From Pseudomonadota bacterium (GTDB taxonomy: Bacteria; Pseudomonadota; Gammaproteobacteria; Burkholderiales; Burkholderiaceae_F), in assembly GCA_023443095.1 (NCBI GenBank), contig JAEZVV010000078.1, positions 14,189-78,188 on the forward strand: 64,000 nt of DNA, given 5' to 3'. Both the position numbers and the translations under genes were made by a program. The notes under the pieces were generated by a model. It saw only the letters and a list, made by a program, of their open reading frames with translations, searched no databases and was not told where the DNA came from. Below are positions 35,575 to 44,725 of the stretch, one piece after another (positions within the stretch are counted from its first letter, which is position 1; each line of letters starts with the position of its first letter).

Positions 35575-36048
35575 ATGAGCAAGCGCTCTTTTTTCGCCGC
35601 CGTCATCCTTGCCGCCGCCGCGGCGGGCGCCCAGGCGCAGCCGGCGGCGGCGGCGCCTTCGGTCGAACACGGCCGCTACCTGGTCCAGATCTCGGGCTGC
35701 AACGACTGCCACACGGCCGGCTACGGCATGAAGGCAGGCCAGGTGCCCGAGTCCGAGTGGCTCAAGGGCGACGCGCTGGGCTGGCGCGGCGCCTGGGGGA
35801 CGACGTACGCGTCCAACCTGCGCCTGAGCTTCGCCCGCATGAGCGAAGCCGAGTGGATGAAGCTGGCCCGCGACGCCGAGCTGCGCCCGCCCATGCCGTG
35901 GTTCAGCCTGCGCGTCATGACCGATCGCGACCTGGTGTCGATCTGGCGCTTCGTCCGTTCCCTCGGTCCGGCGGGCGACCCGGCGCCGGCCTATGTGCCG
36001 CCGGGTCAGGCGCCGCTGGGCCCGGTGGTGAGTTTTCCGATGCCGTGA
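35575..36048 (+). CDS. Exported monohaem cytochrome c
   Basis: A 157-residue periplasmic protein with a signal peptide (cleavage near AQAQP) and one haem-binding CNDCH motif. Likely Met ligands lie in the C-terminal half. It has a GGAGG site before the ATG. The partner is unknown. Its position after a hemerythrin-like gene suggests an O2-, NO- or redox-linked role. Confidence 0.85.
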   Translation: MSKRSFFAAVILAAAAAGAQAQPAAAAPSVEHGRYLVQISGCNDCHTAGYGMKAGQVPESEWLKGDALGWRGAWGTTYASNLRLSFARMSEAEWMKLARDAELRPPMPWFSLRVMTDRDLVSIWRFVRSLGPAGDPAPAYVPPGQAPLGPVVSFPMP

Positions 36049-36061
36049 TCCCGACGGGCGA

Positions 36062-37396
36062 CTAGCACTGCAGCAACCGCAGAGGACGGCTGGTCGTCAA
36101 CCGGAAGCGGCCGCGGCCGGTCTTCTCGATCTGGACGCAGGCGGCGCGATCGGCCAAGCGCCGCTGCAGAAGGATCAGGCGCGCCTCGAGGTTGTCGGTG
36201 ATGTCGGGGAGCTTGTCGGCCAGATCCAGCCTCAGCTCGCGGTTGCTGAAATCGGTGCGTCCCCCGTCGATGAAGTCGCGCGCCAGCTTGGCAAAGATGG
36301 CGCCGGCCACGCCCTTGATCAGATAGTCCTCGTCCAGGAACACACTGTCACTGCCGGGGTAGTGGCGGACGGTGCAGGCCGGGCCGCTCAGCGTCGGCGG
36401 GGCGGTTGCAGCGGCCGCTTCATCGTGGGGCTCGGCCTGCTGCATGACCGCGATCGCCATGCCGAGCTGGGCGGCAAGCGTCATCAGCACGTCTTCGTCT
36501 TCGTGACCATAACGCTGGTCGACCGGGCTCTCGGCATACAACACGCCCGCCACGCGACCGGCCACCACGATCGGCACCGCGAGCTGGCTGCGCGACTCGG
36601 CCAGCCCCGGCAGCGGAATTTCAGTCGCCAGGCCTTCCACCAGGCCTTCGGCAACGCTTTCGGCGCGCACCGCGCGGCTGTAGGCCAGGTCCTGGGTGAG
36701 GTAGTTGATGCGGATCGGCGTGGCCTGCTCGGCCGCCACCCCGATCACGCCCTGGCCCAGAGCGATCTCGGATCCCGCGCCCGAGGACTCGTAACCGGTG
36801 CTGGCGATGGTGAAAAGCTGGCGCCGACGCGCGTCGACCAGCAGCACCATGGCGTGCTGGATGCCGAAGTGCGAGCCGAGGCCGTCGAGCAGCGCATCCA
36901 GCAGCCCGGCCAGGTCGCTCTGCGCCGCCAGCTGCTGGGAGATGATTCGCACCGCGTGGAGCGGGTCGCAGGCGCGCGGCGAGAGCGGCAGTTCGGGGCC
37001 GGGCACGCGCTCGATGGCCTCGACCTCGTAGATGTCCGAGCCGCGCAGCCGGAACACACCGGCCATGCCCGTGTGCGAGGCGATGCCGGCGAGCCTGGCT
37101 TTCATGCTTTCGAACACCGGGCCGGACTCCTCGGTGCGCAGGTAGCGCAGCTTCAGGAGGTAGAGCGCGACGGTTTCGGGGTGGGTGACGAGGACCGTCG
37201 CCTGCGGGTTGGCGAGGATGTTCTCGCGGGTCTTGTTGAAAAACTGGAAACTGAGCGCGACGTGGCGCGGGTCGAGGTAGAAGACCTGCGAGGCATAAGC
37301 GACGTTGGGAGTGCCGTCGGCCGAACAGGTGGCGACGATGGCCGGTACCGCGCCTTCAAGGCAGCGCCGGACGCTGTCGAGCGAAATGGTGTTCAT
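36062..37396 (-). CDS. PNPOx-fold, GAF-domain regulator
   Basis: A 444-residue multidomain protein. Residues about 10-130 resemble the flavin-binding pyridoxamine-phosphate-oxidase split barrel (GTPNVAYASQVFYLDPRHVALSF). Residues about 165-320 form a GAF domain. The C-terminal 90 residues look like a winged-helix-type output with FSNRELRLDLADKLPD. This suggests a redox- or flavin-sensing signalling protein. Its start overlaps the stop of the upstream gene by ATGA. Confidence 0.75.
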   Translation of the reverse strand: MNTISLDSVRRCLEGAVPAIVATCSADGTPNVAYASQVFYLDPRHVALSFQFFNKTRENILANPQATVLVTHPETVALYLLKLRYLRTEESGPVFESMKARLAGIASHTGMAGVFRLRGSDIYEVEAIERVPGPELPLSPRACDPLHAVRIISQQLAAQSDLAGLLDALLDGLGSHFGIQHAMVLLVDARRRQLFTIASTGYESSGAGSEIALGQGVIGVAAEQATPIRINYLTQDLAYSRAVRAESVAEGLVEGLATEIPLPGLAESRSQLAVPIVVAGRVAGVLYAESPVDQRYGHEDEDVLMTLAAQLGMAIAVMQQAEPHDEAAAATAPPTLSGPACTVRHYPGSDSVFLDEDYLIKGVAGAIFAKLARDFIDGGRTDFSNRELRLDLADKLPDITDNLEARLILLQRRLADRAACVQIEKTGRGRFRLTTSRPLRLLQC

Positions 37397-37878
37397 GCGC
37401 CAGCGTCCAGGCGGCGGCCGGCACCGGGGCCGGGGGTCTGGTGAAAGCCGCTCTCTACGCTGACACGGATTCCGAGCAGGTCGTCGCGGTCGAAAGCGAG
37501 GAAAGTCGGAGCGAACTGCGCGACGTGACCGATCAGCCGCAGGTCGCTAGCGAAATGGTCCATCTGGCGCTGGATGTCGGGCAGTTCGTCCGCGGCGACC
37601 GGTTCGATGGCGAGCACCCGGCCTTTGAGCTGGAGCGAGCGGTGGGTCGACGGTTGGGACACCATGACGGCAAGACGCCAGCTGGCGGCGATGTCCTGTA
37701 GCAGGGCGGCCGCCCGACTGCGCACCAGCACCAGGCGCAGTTCGTCACCGGCGGCGCCGACGCGGCAGGCAACGGCCTTGGCGACCGACGGCCGTAAGTG
37801 GGCATTGGCGGCGGCGACGGTGATCGATTGCCCGGCTTGGATGAAAGCGGCGTTGTCGAGGTCGATCCGGTAGGACAC
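37393..37878 (-). CDS. PNPOx-like flavoprotein
   Basis: A 161-residue protein with the split-barrel pattern of the pyridoxamine 5'-phosphate oxidase superfamily, such as RLVLVRSRAAALLQDI and STHRSLQLKGRVLAIE. It starts with GTG and overlaps the GAF-domain gene by four bases, so the two are probably made together and may interact. The substrate or cofactor is unknown. Confidence 0.7.
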   Translation of the reverse strand: MSYRIDLDNAAFIQAGQSITVAAANAHLRPSVAKAVACRVGAAGDELRLVLVRSRAAALLQDIAASWRLAVMVSQPSTHRSLQLKGRVLAIEPVAADELPDIQRQMDHFASDLRLIGHVAQFAPTFLAFDRDDLLGIRVSVESGFHQTPGPGAGRRLDAGA

Positions 37879-38111
37879 CCGGGGCTCCGGCGGCGGTAGT
37901 GACAGCGCGGATCCTAAAGCGGGCCACCGAGCTCCGGTAGTGCGGATTCGGCTTGTTGTGGCGAACTTGCCTTTTCCTGGCCGGCGAGCTGTGGCACGGT
38001 CGGCTTGGTGTGGTGAATAGCGTGCAGGAGGAGCGGGATGGTCGATACCGAGGCTTGGGTCGTGGCGGCGGGGTCGCGCGGGCGCGTTGCGTTGGCGGTG
38101 CGGCGGCCACG

Positions 38112-39002
38112 ATGAAACGGCGGGAGCTGCTGCTGGCGGCTGCCGCGGCGCCGCTGACGGCGGTTGCGAGGCCGGCGGCGATCCGCCGCGTCATTCCCGC
38201 TACCGGCGAATCGATCCCGGCGGTCGGCATGGGCACCTGGCTGACGTTCGACGTCGGCAGCGGCGTCTTCGAGCGCAGCCGGCGGCGTGAAGTGCTGGCC
38301 GAGTTCGCTGCTGCCGGCGGCGGCATGATTGATTCCAGCCCGATGTACGGTCGTTCCGAGGAGGTGGTGGGTCAACTGCTGCCCCAGGTTCGACTGACGG
38401 GCAGGCTTTTTTCAGCGACCAAGGTGTGGTCGGCCTTCGACCGGGTCGGCGTGGCCCAGCTCGAGCAGAGCCTCAAGCTCTGGGGGCTGCCGCGGCTGGA
38501 TCTGGTGCAGGTGCACAACCTGCTCAACTGGCGCGGCCACCTGCCGATGCTGCGACGGGCGAAAGAGGCCGGAAAGATCCGTACCATCGGCGTCACCACC
38601 TCGCACGGCCGTGCTTTCGACGAGATGGCCAGCCTGCTCAAGTCCGAGCCGGTCGACTTCATGCAGGTGAGCTACAGCCTAGCCGATACCAGCGCGGCGC
38701 CGCTGCTCGAGCTTGCTGCCCGGCGCGGCGTGGCCGTGATCGTCAACCGGCCTTTCGACGGCGGCCAGCAGTTCGACCGGATTCGGGAGCCTGCGCCGCC
38801 CGATTGGGCCCGTGCCGCCGGCTGCAGCAACTGGCCGGAGTTCTTTCTCAAGTGGGTGATTGCCCATCCCGCCGTCACCTGCGCCATTCCGGCCACCACC
38901 AACCCGCAGCACATGGCGCAGAACATGGCGGCTGCCACTGGACCCTTGCCCGATGCCGCGTTGCGCGAGCGGATGTGGCAGCACTGGTTGACCCTGCGTT
39001 GA
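38112..39002 (+). CDS. Exported aldo/keto reductase, probable Tat substrate
   Basis: A 296-residue aldo/keto reductase with an N-terminal MKRRELLLAAAAAP segment like a twin-arginine signal. Catalytic residues are visible: Asp in MIDSSPMYG with its Tyr, Lys in SATKVWS and His in VQVHNL. An exported AKR is uncommon, since the enzyme needs NADPH, so a folded holoenzyme exported by Tat is plausible. The frame is open upstream to 37953, but the ATG at 38112 starts the signal peptide. Confidence 0.82.
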   Translation: MKRRELLLAAAAAPLTAVARPAAIRRVIPATGESIPAVGMGTWLTFDVGSGVFERSRRREVLAEFAAAGGGMIDSSPMYGRSEEVVGQLLPQVRLTGRLFSATKVWSAFDRVGVAQLEQSLKLWGLPRLDLVQVHNLLNWRGHLPMLRRAKEAGKIRTIGVTTSHGRAFDEMASLLKSEPVDFMQVSYSLADTSAAPLLELAARRGVAVIVNRPFDGGQQFDRIREPAPPDWARAAGCSNWPEFFLKWVIAHPAVTCAIPATTNPQHMAQNMAAATGPLPDAALRERMWQHWLTLR

Positions 39003-39087
39003 GCGCCTGCGCTTGATGCGAATCAGCCGCATTCGCGAACGCCTGCGCAATATGGTGGTTCATCGAAAAAATGCGACGGGGGAGACG

Positions 39088-39669
39088 ATGTTCCAGATCC
39101 GCATACATGGCCGCGGCGGCCAGGGGGTGGTGACCGCCGCCGAGATGCTGTCGCTCGCGGCTTTCACCGAGGGCCATTACGCCCAGGCTTTCCCGAGTTT
39201 CGGCTCCGAACGCACCGGTGCACCGGTGACGGCTTTCGCCCGGATCGACGACAAGGAGATCCGTCTGCGCGAACCGATCGTCGAGCCCGATGCGGTGCTG
39301 GTCCAGGACCGCACCCTGCTGCACCAGGTCGACGTGTTCCAGGGCCTGAGCCCGCAGGGTTACGTGCTGATCAACAGCTCGCATTCGATCGCCGAGCTCG
39401 GGCTCGAGGACCTGGTCGAACGTCTGCCGCGCGGGCGGGTGTTGCTGCTGCCCGCCACCCAGTTTGCGATGCGATACATCGGCCGGCCGCTGCCGGGCGC
39501 AGCCCTGCTCGCCGGTTTTGCGGCGATGAGCGGAAAGATCTCGCTCGCCTCGGTGCAGGCGGCTTACCGAGAGCGTTTTGCCGGCAAGATCGCCCAGGCC
39601 AACGCCGACGTGGCGCAAGCCGCTTTCGACTTCGTGCAAAAGGAAATTCAGGAGGCGAGCCATGCTTAA
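39088..39669 (+). CDS. 2-oxoacid:acceptor oxidoreductase, gamma subunit
   Basis: A 193-residue subunit of the pyruvate/2-oxoacid:ferredoxin oxidoreductase superfamily, with the gamma signature HGRGGQGVVTAAEM and QAFPSFGSERTGAPV. A GGGGAGA site precedes the ATG. It overlaps the alpha gene by eight bases. An inverted repeat GCGAAT/ATTCGC lies at 39018-39036 just upstream. The subunit types match pyruvate or phenylglyoxylate (PadE) oxidoreductases. Confidence 0.92.
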   Translation: MFQIRIHGRGGQGVVTAAEMLSLAAFTEGHYAQAFPSFGSERTGAPVTAFARIDDKEIRLREPIVEPDAVLVQDRTLLHQVDVFQGLSPQGYVLINSSHSIAELGLEDLVERLPRGRVLLLPATQFAMRYIGRPLPGAALLAGFAAMSGKISLASVQAAYRERFAGKIAQANADVAQAAFDFVQKEIQEASHA

Positions 39670-40915
39670 GCAGATCGAGGGATCGCAGGCGGTGGCCGAG
39701 GCCGTGGCCCTGTGCCGGCCGGAAGTGATCTGTGCGTATCCGATCTCGCCGCAGACCCACATCGTCGAAGGCGTGGGCGCGCTCGTGAAAAAAGGCCAGC
39801 TCACCGATTGCGAGTTCGTCAACGTCGAAAGCGAGTTCGCCGCCATGAGCGTGGCGATCGGCGCTTCGGCTGCGGGCGCACGCGCTTACACCGCGACCGC
39901 CAGCCAGGGCCTGCTCTTCATGGCCGAGGCGGTCTACAACGCGTCCGGCCTGGGGCTGCCCATCGTCATGACGGTGGCCAACCGTGCTCTCGGCGCGCCG
40001 ATCAATATCTGGAACGACCATTCCGACTCGATGAGCCAGCGCGATTGCGGCTGGATCCAGCTTTTTGCCGAGACCAACCAGGAAGCGCTTGACCTGCACA
40101 TCCAGGCCTTCCGTCTGGCCGAGGAACTCAGCCTGCCGGTGATGGTGTGTATGGACGGTTACATCCTCACCCACGCTTTCGAGCGGCTCGACATCCCCGA
40201 GCAAGCCCAGGTCGACGCCTTCCTGCCGCCCTACGAGCCGCGCCAGGTGCTTGACCCCGCCGAACCGGTGTCGATCGGCGCCATGGTCGGCCCCGAAGCC
40301 TTTATGGAAGTGCGCTACCTCGCTCACGCCAAGCAGATGCAGGCGCTCGACCTGATCCCGCAGATCGCGGCCGAGTTCAAGCAAGTGTTCGGCCGCGATT
40401 CGGGCGGGCTCACCCAGACCTACCGCACCGAGGACGCCGAAACCATCGTCGTCGCCCTCGGTTCGGTGCTGGGAACGATCAAGGACACGGTCGACGAGAT
40501 GCGCGAGGCCGGCATCAAGATCGGCGTGCTCGGCATCAAGAGCTTCCGCCCCTTCCCGCTTGCCGCCGTGCGTTCGGCCCTGCAACACGCCAAACGCATC
40601 GTCGTGATCGAAAAAAGCCTGGCGGTAGGCATAGGCGGCATCGTCGCCACCGACGTGCGGATGGCGATGAGCGGAATCGACGTGAAGGGTTACACCGTGA
40701 TCGCCGGCCTCGGCGGCCGCTCGATCACCAAGGCCAGCCTGCACCGCACCCTGAACGCAGCGCTCGCCGACCAGCTCGAGCGGGTGAGTTTCATGGACCT
40801 CGAAACCGGCATGGTCGAACGCCACCTGCAGCGCGAACGGGAGAAGCGCCGCACCGGGCCGATTGCCGAAGCCTTGTTGCGCGACGTCGGCACCGTGGCC
40901 GCGCGCGTGAGCTGA
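39662..40915 (+). CDS. 2-oxoacid:acceptor oxidoreductase, alpha subunit
   Basis: A 417-residue alpha subunit with the N-terminal motif EVICAYPISPQTHIVE, the conserved VNVESEFAAMS segment and ATASQGLLFMAE. It forms the CoA-acylating oxidative decarboxylase with the beta and gamma subunits. The PYRAMIDE-like patterns favour the pyruvate/phenylglyoxylate branch over the 2-oxoglutarate branch. The ATG lies within the end of the gamma gene. Confidence 0.92.
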   Translation: MLKQIEGSQAVAEAVALCRPEVICAYPISPQTHIVEGVGALVKKGQLTDCEFVNVESEFAAMSVAIGASAAGARAYTATASQGLLFMAEAVYNASGLGLPIVMTVANRALGAPINIWNDHSDSMSQRDCGWIQLFAETNQEALDLHIQAFRLAEELSLPVMVCMDGYILTHAFERLDIPEQAQVDAFLPPYEPRQVLDPAEPVSIGAMVGPEAFMEVRYLAHAKQMQALDLIPQIAAEFKQVFGRDSGGLTQTYRTEDAETIVVALGSVLGTIKDTVDEMREAGIKIGVLGIKSFRPFPLAAVRSALQHAKRIVVIEKSLAVGIGGIVATDVRMAMSGIDVKGYTVIAGLGGRSITKASLHRTLNAALADQLERVSFMDLETGMVERHLQREREKRRTGPIAEALLRDVGTVAARVS

Positions 40916-40924
40916 GAGGACGCC

Positions 40925-41986
40925 ATGCCAGAGACCACGATCAAGTTCTACCAGACCGGCACCTTCACCGTCGGCAACCGCCTGCTCGCGCCCGAACAAC
41001 GCTCGGTGCAGGCCTCGATGGAGCGGACCAATTCGCTCAACTCCGGCCACCGCGCCTGCCAGGGCTGCGGCGAGGCGCTCGGCGCCCGCTACGCGATCGA
41101 CGCCGCGATGCGCGCCACCCAGCGCCAGCTGATCGCCGCCAACGCCACCGGCTGCCTCGAAGTCTTTTCCACGCCTTACCCCGAAACTTCGTGGCAGATT
41201 CCGTGGCTGCATTCGCTGTTTGGCAATACCGCGGCGGTCGCCACCGGCATCGCCGCGGCGCTCAAGGTCAAGGCGGCCAAGGGCGGCAATGCCGCCACCC
41301 GGGTGATCGCGCAGGGCGGCGACGGCGGCACCACCGACATCGGCTTTGGCTGCCTGTCGGGCATGTTCGAGCGCAACGACGACGTGCTTTACATCTGCTA
41401 CGACAACGCGGCCTACATGAACACCGGCGTCCAGCGCTCAAGCGCGACGCCGCCCACCGCCCGTACCGCCACCACCCAGGCGGTCGGCGCTCACCCGGGC
41501 AATACCTTTGGCCAGGGCAAAAACGTGCCGCTGATCGCGATGGCGCATGGGATCCCTTATGTAGCGACCGCCACCGTGGCCGACCTGCACGACCTCGAAG
41601 CCAAGGTCGAACGCGCGATGTCGTTCCGCGGCGCCCGTTACCTGCACATCCTGGTGCCCTGCCCGCTGGGCTGGGGAGCGGCCTCGAAAGACACGATCAA
41701 GCTCGCGCGCCTGGCCAAGGAGACCGGCCTCTTCCCGGTCTTTGAGGCCGAATACGGCGAGGTGACCCGGGTTTCGAAGATCCGCCGCCCGACGCCGGTC
41801 GAGGACTATCTCAGGCCGCAGAAGCGTTTCGCCCACCTCTTCGGCGCCAAGGGCGACGGCGCAGCGCTGGTCCGCCTGCAGGCGATTGCCGACAGCAACA
41901 TCCGCAAGTTCGGGCTGATGGGCGCCGAGGAAAGCGAACCCATCCCGACGCCGGTGCAGGCGGACGAACGCGCCGCCCGCGTGTAA
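40925..41986 (+). CDS. 2-oxoacid:acceptor oxidoreductase, beta subunit (TPP-binding)
   Basis: A 353-residue beta subunit that binds thiamine diphosphate and an Fe-S cluster. Cysteines appear in RACQGCGEA and NATGCLEV, with the thiamine motif GDGGTTDIGFGCLSG and downstream NAAYMNTG. The STPYPETSW and WLHSLFGN segments match pyruvate- and phenylglyoxylate-type enzymes. It lies nine bases after the alpha gene. Confidence 0.92.
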   Translation: MPETTIKFYQTGTFTVGNRLLAPEQRSVQASMERTNSLNSGHRACQGCGEALGARYAIDAAMRATQRQLIAANATGCLEVFSTPYPETSWQIPWLHSLFGNTAAVATGIAAALKVKAAKGGNAATRVIAQGGDGGTTDIGFGCLSGMFERNDDVLYICYDNAAYMNTGVQRSSATPPTARTATTQAVGAHPGNTFGQGKNVPLIAMAHGIPYVATATVADLHDLEAKVERAMSFRGARYLHILVPCPLGWGAASKDTIKLARLAKETGLFPVFEAEYGEVTRVSKIRRPTPVEDYLRPQKRFAHLFGAKGDGAALVRLQAIADSNIRKFGLMGAEESEPIPTPVQADERAARV

Positions 41987-41997
41987 GGAGACCGACG

Positions 41998-43620
41998 ATG
42001 GAAAAACCCTTTGCAATCACGCTAGACGTCGGCTCGTCGCTTGCCAACAAGACCGGCTCGTGGCGCACCGAAAAACCGGTCTACCTCGACCGGCTGCCGC
42101 CCTGCAACGCCCAGTGCCCGGCAGGCGAAGACATCCAGGGCTGGCTGTTTCACGCCGAAGGCGGCAACTACGAAGCGGCATGGCGCCACCTGAGCCGCGA
42201 CAACCCCTTCCCCGCGATCATGGGGCGGGTCTGCTACCACTCGTGCGAAACCGCGTGCAACCGCGGCCAGCTCGACGAAGCGGTCGGCATCAACTCGGTC
42301 GAACGCTTCCTGGGCGACCAGGCGAACAAGCTGGGCTGGACCTTCGCCGCGCCCGAACGGGAGAGCGGCAAGAAAGTGCTGGTGGTCGGCGCCGGGCCGT
42401 CAGGAATGAGCGCGGCCTACCACCTGCGGCGGCTTGGCCATGCGGTGCACGTGATCGAAGCGGGGCCGCTGCTGGGCGGAATGATGCGTTTCGGAATCCC
42501 GAAATACCGCCTGCCGCGCGAAGTGCTCGAGGCCGAGATGAACCGCGTCCTTGCGCTGGGAGTGACGGTCCAGCTCAACACCAAGGTCGACGACATCCTC
42601 GCCACCATGAAGGCGGGGGCTTTTGACGCCGCCTTTCTGGCGGTGGGGGCGCACATCGGCCGCCGCGCCTTCATCCCGGCGGGCGACGCCACCCACATGC
42701 TCGACGCCGTTTCGCTCCTGCGTTCGATGGAAGGCGAGGACCGGCCCATGCTCGGCCGCCGGGTGGTGGTCTACGGCGGCGGCAATACCGCGATCGACGT
42801 GGCGCGCACCGCCAAGCGCATGGGAGCCGAGCCCATCATCGTCTATCGCCGCACCCGCGACCGGATGCCGGCGCACGACTTCGAAGTCGAAGAAGCGCTG
42901 CAGGAAGGGGTGATGGTCAAGTGGCTGTCGACCATCGCCCAGGCCGGCCAGAAGGAGCTGAGAATCGAGAAGATGGCGCTCGACGACAAGGGCTTTCCGC
43001 AGCCGACCGGCGAGTTCGAGACTATCGCCGCCGATACCTTGGTTCTGGCCCTGGGTCAGGACGTCGATCTCGGCCTGCTCGATGGCGTTCCCGGCCTGCA
43101 GGTCAAGGACGGCGTGGTCGAAGTCGACGCCCAGATGATGACGGGTTATGCCGGCATCTTTGCCGGCGGTGACATGGTGCCGGCCGAACGCAACGTGACG
43201 GTGGCGATCGGCCACGGCAAGAAGGCCGCCCGCAACATCGACGCCTGGCTGCGCGGCGGCATCTACCAGCCGCCGCCCAAACACGAGCTGGCGAGTTTCG
43301 ATCGGCTCAACCCCTGGTATTACGCCGACGCGCCCAAGACCGTGCGGCCGACGCTCGACATCGTGCGTCGGCAGTCGAGCTTCGACGAAGTCCAGGGCGG
43401 GCTGACCGAGACCAACGCGCTTTTCGAAGCGCGCCGCTGTCTGTCCTGTGGCAACTGCTTCGAATGCGACAACTGCTACGGCGTCTGCCCCGACAACGCC
43501 GTGATCAAGCTCGGGCCGGGCCTACGCTTCGAGTTCAATTACGACTACTGCAAGGGCTGCGGCGTGTGTGTGGCCGAATGCCCTTGCGGCGCGATCAAGA
43601 TGGTGCCCGAGGCGATCTGA
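41998..43620 (+). CDS. NAD(P)/FAD subunit fused to 2[4Fe-4S] ferredoxin
   Basis: A 540-residue electron-transfer subunit. The N-terminal part has GltD-like Fe-S cysteines (PPCNAQCPAGEDIQG; CYHSCETACNRG). The middle has the FAD motif VGAGPSGMSAAYH and the NAD(P) motif GGGNTAIDVART. The C-terminal 70 residues carry two ferredoxin-type clusters (CLSCGNCFECDNC; CKGCGVCVAECPCG). It should pass electrons from 2-oxoacid oxidation to NAD(P)+, combining the PorD-like and PadH-like functions in one chain. Confidence 0.9.
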   Translation: MEKPFAITLDVGSSLANKTGSWRTEKPVYLDRLPPCNAQCPAGEDIQGWLFHAEGGNYEAAWRHLSRDNPFPAIMGRVCYHSCETACNRGQLDEAVGINSVERFLGDQANKLGWTFAAPERESGKKVLVVGAGPSGMSAAYHLRRLGHAVHVIEAGPLLGGMMRFGIPKYRLPREVLEAEMNRVLALGVTVQLNTKVDDILATMKAGAFDAAFLAVGAHIGRRAFIPAGDATHMLDAVSLLRSMEGEDRPMLGRRVVVYGGGNTAIDVARTAKRMGAEPIIVYRRTRDRMPAHDFEVEEALQEGVMVKWLSTIAQAGQKELRIEKMALDDKGFPQPTGEFETIAADTLVLALGQDVDLGLLDGVPGLQVKDGVVEVDAQMMTGYAGIFAGGDMVPAERNVTVAIGHGKKAARNIDAWLRGGIYQPPPKHELASFDRLNPWYYADAPKTVRPTLDIVRRQSSFDEVQGGLTETNALFEARRCLSCGNCFECDNCYGVCPDNAVIKLGPGLRFEFNYDYCKGCGVCVAECPCGAIKMVPEAI

Positions 43621-43621
43621 T

Positions 43622-44551
43622 TCACTGCAGGGCGCGGGCGAGGGCGGCGGTGTAGCTGCCGTCGTCCGCCGCCAGGATCTGGGTGATGACCGGGTTTGCG
43701 TTGCCGGCCGCGTAGACGTCGAAGCGCAACTGCGCCGGGCGGGCGCTCGTGGCGTTGGCAAGCGTCGACACCTTGACCGAGGAACTGTCGGGCGCGGTCA
43801 TCGTCAGCACCTGCAGGCCGTTCACGGTGCTGCTCGCGAGCTTGAGCGGCTGGGCGGCAAAGCGCGGGGTGGCGACGCTCATCGTCGCGCTGTCGAGGAC
43901 CACGGTCGAGCCGAAGCCCACCGCCACTAGGCTGACGTCGCCGTAGGTGTCGGCACGGCTGTTGCGAACGACGCCGAGCTGGCCGACCAGGGCCATGGCG
44001 TTGTCAGGCCGGCGATCGGCGCGCAGCGCGCCGCTGATCGTCTGGTTGATGCCGTCGCCGGGAACGGCGCGGTAGACCACGTTCTGCAGATCGAAGTTCG
44101 CACCCACCAGGTTGGTGCGGATCGCAGTCTGCGTCACCACGAGCCCGGTGGTGTTTACGACCCCCGAAGTCAACAAGCCGCCCCTGTCCTCACAGCTGAC
44201 GAAGGTCGCGCTGTTTGCGCTGGGGTTGGCAAAAGCGAAAAACACCGAGCCTGCCGCGGCGCAGGGCACGCTGCGCGAGGTTCCGCCGGCTTCCTGCATC
44301 AGTTCGAAGGCACGATCGAGCGAAGCGCTGAGGCCGGAAGCGCGCTCAAAGGCGATGGCTCCGATCGCCGCCGCATCGAGATAGGTCGCGGCATTGATCT
44401 GCAAGGCAGCCGCCGGCGGGTTGGTGCTGCCGCCGGACGATGGGCTGTCGCTCGAACCGCCACCGCAGGCTGCGACCAGGAAAACGGCGGCGAGCGCCAG
44501 GGCGCCGGTCAGACATCGAGCCGAGCGAGCGGGTTGATGGGAAGGGGTCAT
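43622..44551 (-). CDS. Putative lipoprotein, paralogue of the next gene
   Basis: A 309-residue lipoprotein with lipobox VAAC and a Gly/Ser-rich linker. The mature part has an N-terminal AATYLDAAAIGAIAF segment and a long beta-rich region. The adjacent gene at 44726-45619 shares this layout: NNYLDAFGVTSIAFA, a paired cysteine region and a C-terminal ALQ. The two are probably tandem duplicates. No function is known. Confidence 0.72.
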   Translation of the reverse strand: MTPSHQPARSARCLTGALALAAVFLVAACGGGSSDSPSSGGSTNPPAAALQINAATYLDAAAIGAIAFERASGLSASLDRAFELMQEAGGTSRSVPCAAAGSVFFAFANPSANSATFVSCEDRGGLLTSGVVNTTGLVVTQTAIRTNLVGANFDLQNVVYRAVPGDGINQTISGALRADRRPDNAMALVGQLGVVRNSRADTYGDVSLVAVGFGSTVVLDSATMSVATPRFAAQPLKLASSTVNGLQVLTMTAPDSSSVKVSTLANATSARPAQLRFDVYAAGNANPVITQILAADDGSYTAALARALQ

Positions 44552-44725
44552 GGTGGTTCTCCTTGTGCCGCGCCGAAGGCGGTGGGCGGATCAAAGGCCT
44601 CAACAGGCAGAATCTCCCCGTGGCCGGGGACGGTAAACCATGGTCCGACCCACTGGAGGCGGGCTGTTGCGGACCGGCAACGTCAGGCTCCTCGAGGCAT
44701 GAATCGGAGCCGGGCATAACGAGGC

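Noticed and set aside
37994..38015. Second sigma-54-like element (TGGCACG then TTGG)
   Set aside because: The spacing between the two blocks is two bases too long and the -12 block lacks GC.
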